From contig NZ_BBNB01000015.1 in NCBI RefSeq assembly GCF_000759835.1, forward strand, positions 62,001 to 126,000: 64,000 bases of DNA, given 5' to 3'. The position numbers were made by a program, and so were the translations under genes. Shown here one piece after another: positions 63,401 to 64,000 of this stretch (its first letter is position 1; every line of letters starts with the position of its first letter). The DNA comes from Citrobacter sedlakii NBRC 105722. GTDB lineage: Bacteria > Pseudomonadota > Gammaproteobacteria > Enterobacterales > Enterobacteriaceae. A model generated the notes under the pieces. That model was not told the origin of the DNA. It saw only the letters and a program-made list of their open reading frames with translations, and searched no databases.

Positions 63401-63414
63401 GTCAGCGTTAATGC

Positions 63415-63443
63415 GAAAAGGCCGGGCAACCCGGCCTTTTTTA
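63415..63443 (+). terminator. Intrinsic terminator after accC
   Basis: AAAAGGCCGGG, CAA, CCCGGCCTTTTTT is a strong hairpin with a T tract, 15 bases after the accC stop. It separates accBC from yhdT-panF. Confidence 0.92.
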
Positions 63444-63508
63444 TTTCTGGGGATCGCCAGGCCCCATCATGTACAATCCCCGCTTTCTTCATCCACAAGG
63501 GACAAAAA

Positions 63509-63751
63509 ATGGACAAACGTTTTGTTCAGGCCCATAAAGAAGCGCGCTGGGCGCTGTGGCTGACCCTTCTTTATCTTGCTGCATGGTTAGTGACCGCTTA
63601 CTTACCCGGCGTGACGCCGGGTTTCACCGGGCTGCCCCATTGGTTTGAGATGGCCTGCCTGTTGACGCCGCTGATCTTCATTCTGCTGTGCTGGGCAATG
63701 GTAAAATTTATCTATCGCGACATTCCGCTGGAGGATGACGATGCAGCTTGA
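63509..63751 (+). CDS. yhdT: YhdT, small membrane protein upstream of panF
   Basis: This is an 80-residue DUF997 protein with two hydrophobic segments (about residues 14-32 and 46-67) and an acidic C-terminus ending EDDDAA. E. coli YhdT has the same length. It overlaps panF by 11 bases and is often co-transcribed with it; its role is unknown but may assist the transporter. An AAGG site precedes its start. Confidence 0.93.
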   Translation: MDKRFVQAHKEARWALWLTLLYLAAWLVTAYLPGVTPGFTGLPHWFEMACLLTPLIFILLCWAMVKFIYRDIPLEDDDAA

Positions 63752-64000
63752 AGTCATTCTGCCGCTGGTTGCCTACCTGGTTGTGGTATTTGCCATTTCT
63801 GTTTATGCCATGCGTAAAAGGCAGACCGGCTCATTTCTGAATGAATATTTCCTCGGCAGCCGCTCAATGGGCGGGGTTGTGCTGGCCATGACCCTGACCG
63901 CGACCTATATCAGCGCCAGTTCATTTATTGGTGGCCCGGGCGCCGCCTACAAATACGGGCTGGGCTGGGTTCTGCTGGCAATGATTCAGCTCCCCGCTGT
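63741..64000 (+). CDS. panF: PanF, pantothenate/sodium symporter (N-terminal part only)
   Basis: PanF imports pantothenate with sodium. The first 86 codons are present: MQLEVILPLVAYLVVVFAISVYAM, a first membrane helix, then MRKRQTGSFLNEYFLGSRSMGG and the SSFIGGPGA substrate-binding segment of the solute:sodium symporter family. The start overlaps yhdT by 11 bases and the gene runs off the right edge. Confidence 0.95.
   Translation, partial: MQLEVILPLVAYLVVVFAISVYAMRKRQTGSFLNEYFLGSRSMGGVVLAMTLTATYISASSFIGGPGAAYKYGLGWVLLAMIQLPA

Overview
This window is a stretch of enterobacterial core chromosome. Nearly every protein can be recognised as a close relative of an Escherichia coli or Salmonella protein, usually with the same length and the same catalytic residues. 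Gene order matches the mlaE-to-panF part of the E. coli map, with three differences. A codBA pair lies between gltD and the nan operon, msrPQ lies between acuI and accB, and an aldehyde dehydrogenase gene lies between yhcO and aaeB. The first two remind me of Salmonella and Citrobacter, but the host species is an inference. I see no prophage, insertion sequence, CRISPR array, tRNA or rRNA, and no frameshifted gene.

Region 1 (1-10055) is envelope lipid transport and nitrogen/phosphotransfer regulation: mlaE (partial) and mlaF; then yrbG-kdsD-kdsC-lptC-lptA-lptB-rpoN-hpf-ptsN-rapZ-npr as one co-directional run ending in a terminator; then yrbL behind adjacent PmrA-like and PhoP-like boxes. Region 2 (10061-15022) is on the minus strand: mtgA-elbB, the sRNA gene arcZ (plus strand), arcB and yhcC. 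Region 3 (15709-24379) is glutamate synthase gltBD followed by cytosine permease/deaminase codBA with a PurR-type operator. Codeaminated ammonia and gltBD-mediated ammonia assimilation are metabolically linked.

Region 4 (24442-29914, minus strand) is sialic acid catabolism nanA-nanT-nanE-nanK-nanQ with the repressor nanR upstream, a three-repeat NanR operator and a CRP-like site. Region 5 (30033-34272) is sspAB, rplM-rpsI, zapE and divergent zapG. Region 6 (34441-39955) is periplasmic proteolysis degQ and degS, mdh, argR with ARG boxes, yhcN and yhcO. Region 7 (39985-45751) is the aldehyde dehydrogenase, then aaeB-aaeA-aaeX efflux genes with divergent regulator aaeR.

Region 8 (45852-58299, minus strand) is tldD, yhdP, rng, yhdE, mreD-mreC-mreB and csrD, covering peptide/microcin maturation, phospholipid transport, RNA decay, cell shape and CsrB/C decay. 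Region 9 (58505-64000, plus strand) is acuI, msrP-msrQ, accB-accC, yhdT and the start of panF.

I looked for a new biological system and did not find one; this is conserved housekeeping DNA. The most useful leads are regulatory: a 10-bp inverted repeat whose right arm contains the msrP ribosome binding site, the adjacent PmrA/PhoP-type boxes at yrbL, the PurR-type operator at the relocated codBA, a pair of stem-loops between degS and mdh, and the extra aldehyde dehydrogenase beside the aae efflux operon. All start coordinates were chosen by comparing remembered family lengths with visible ribosome binding sites; no database search was run.
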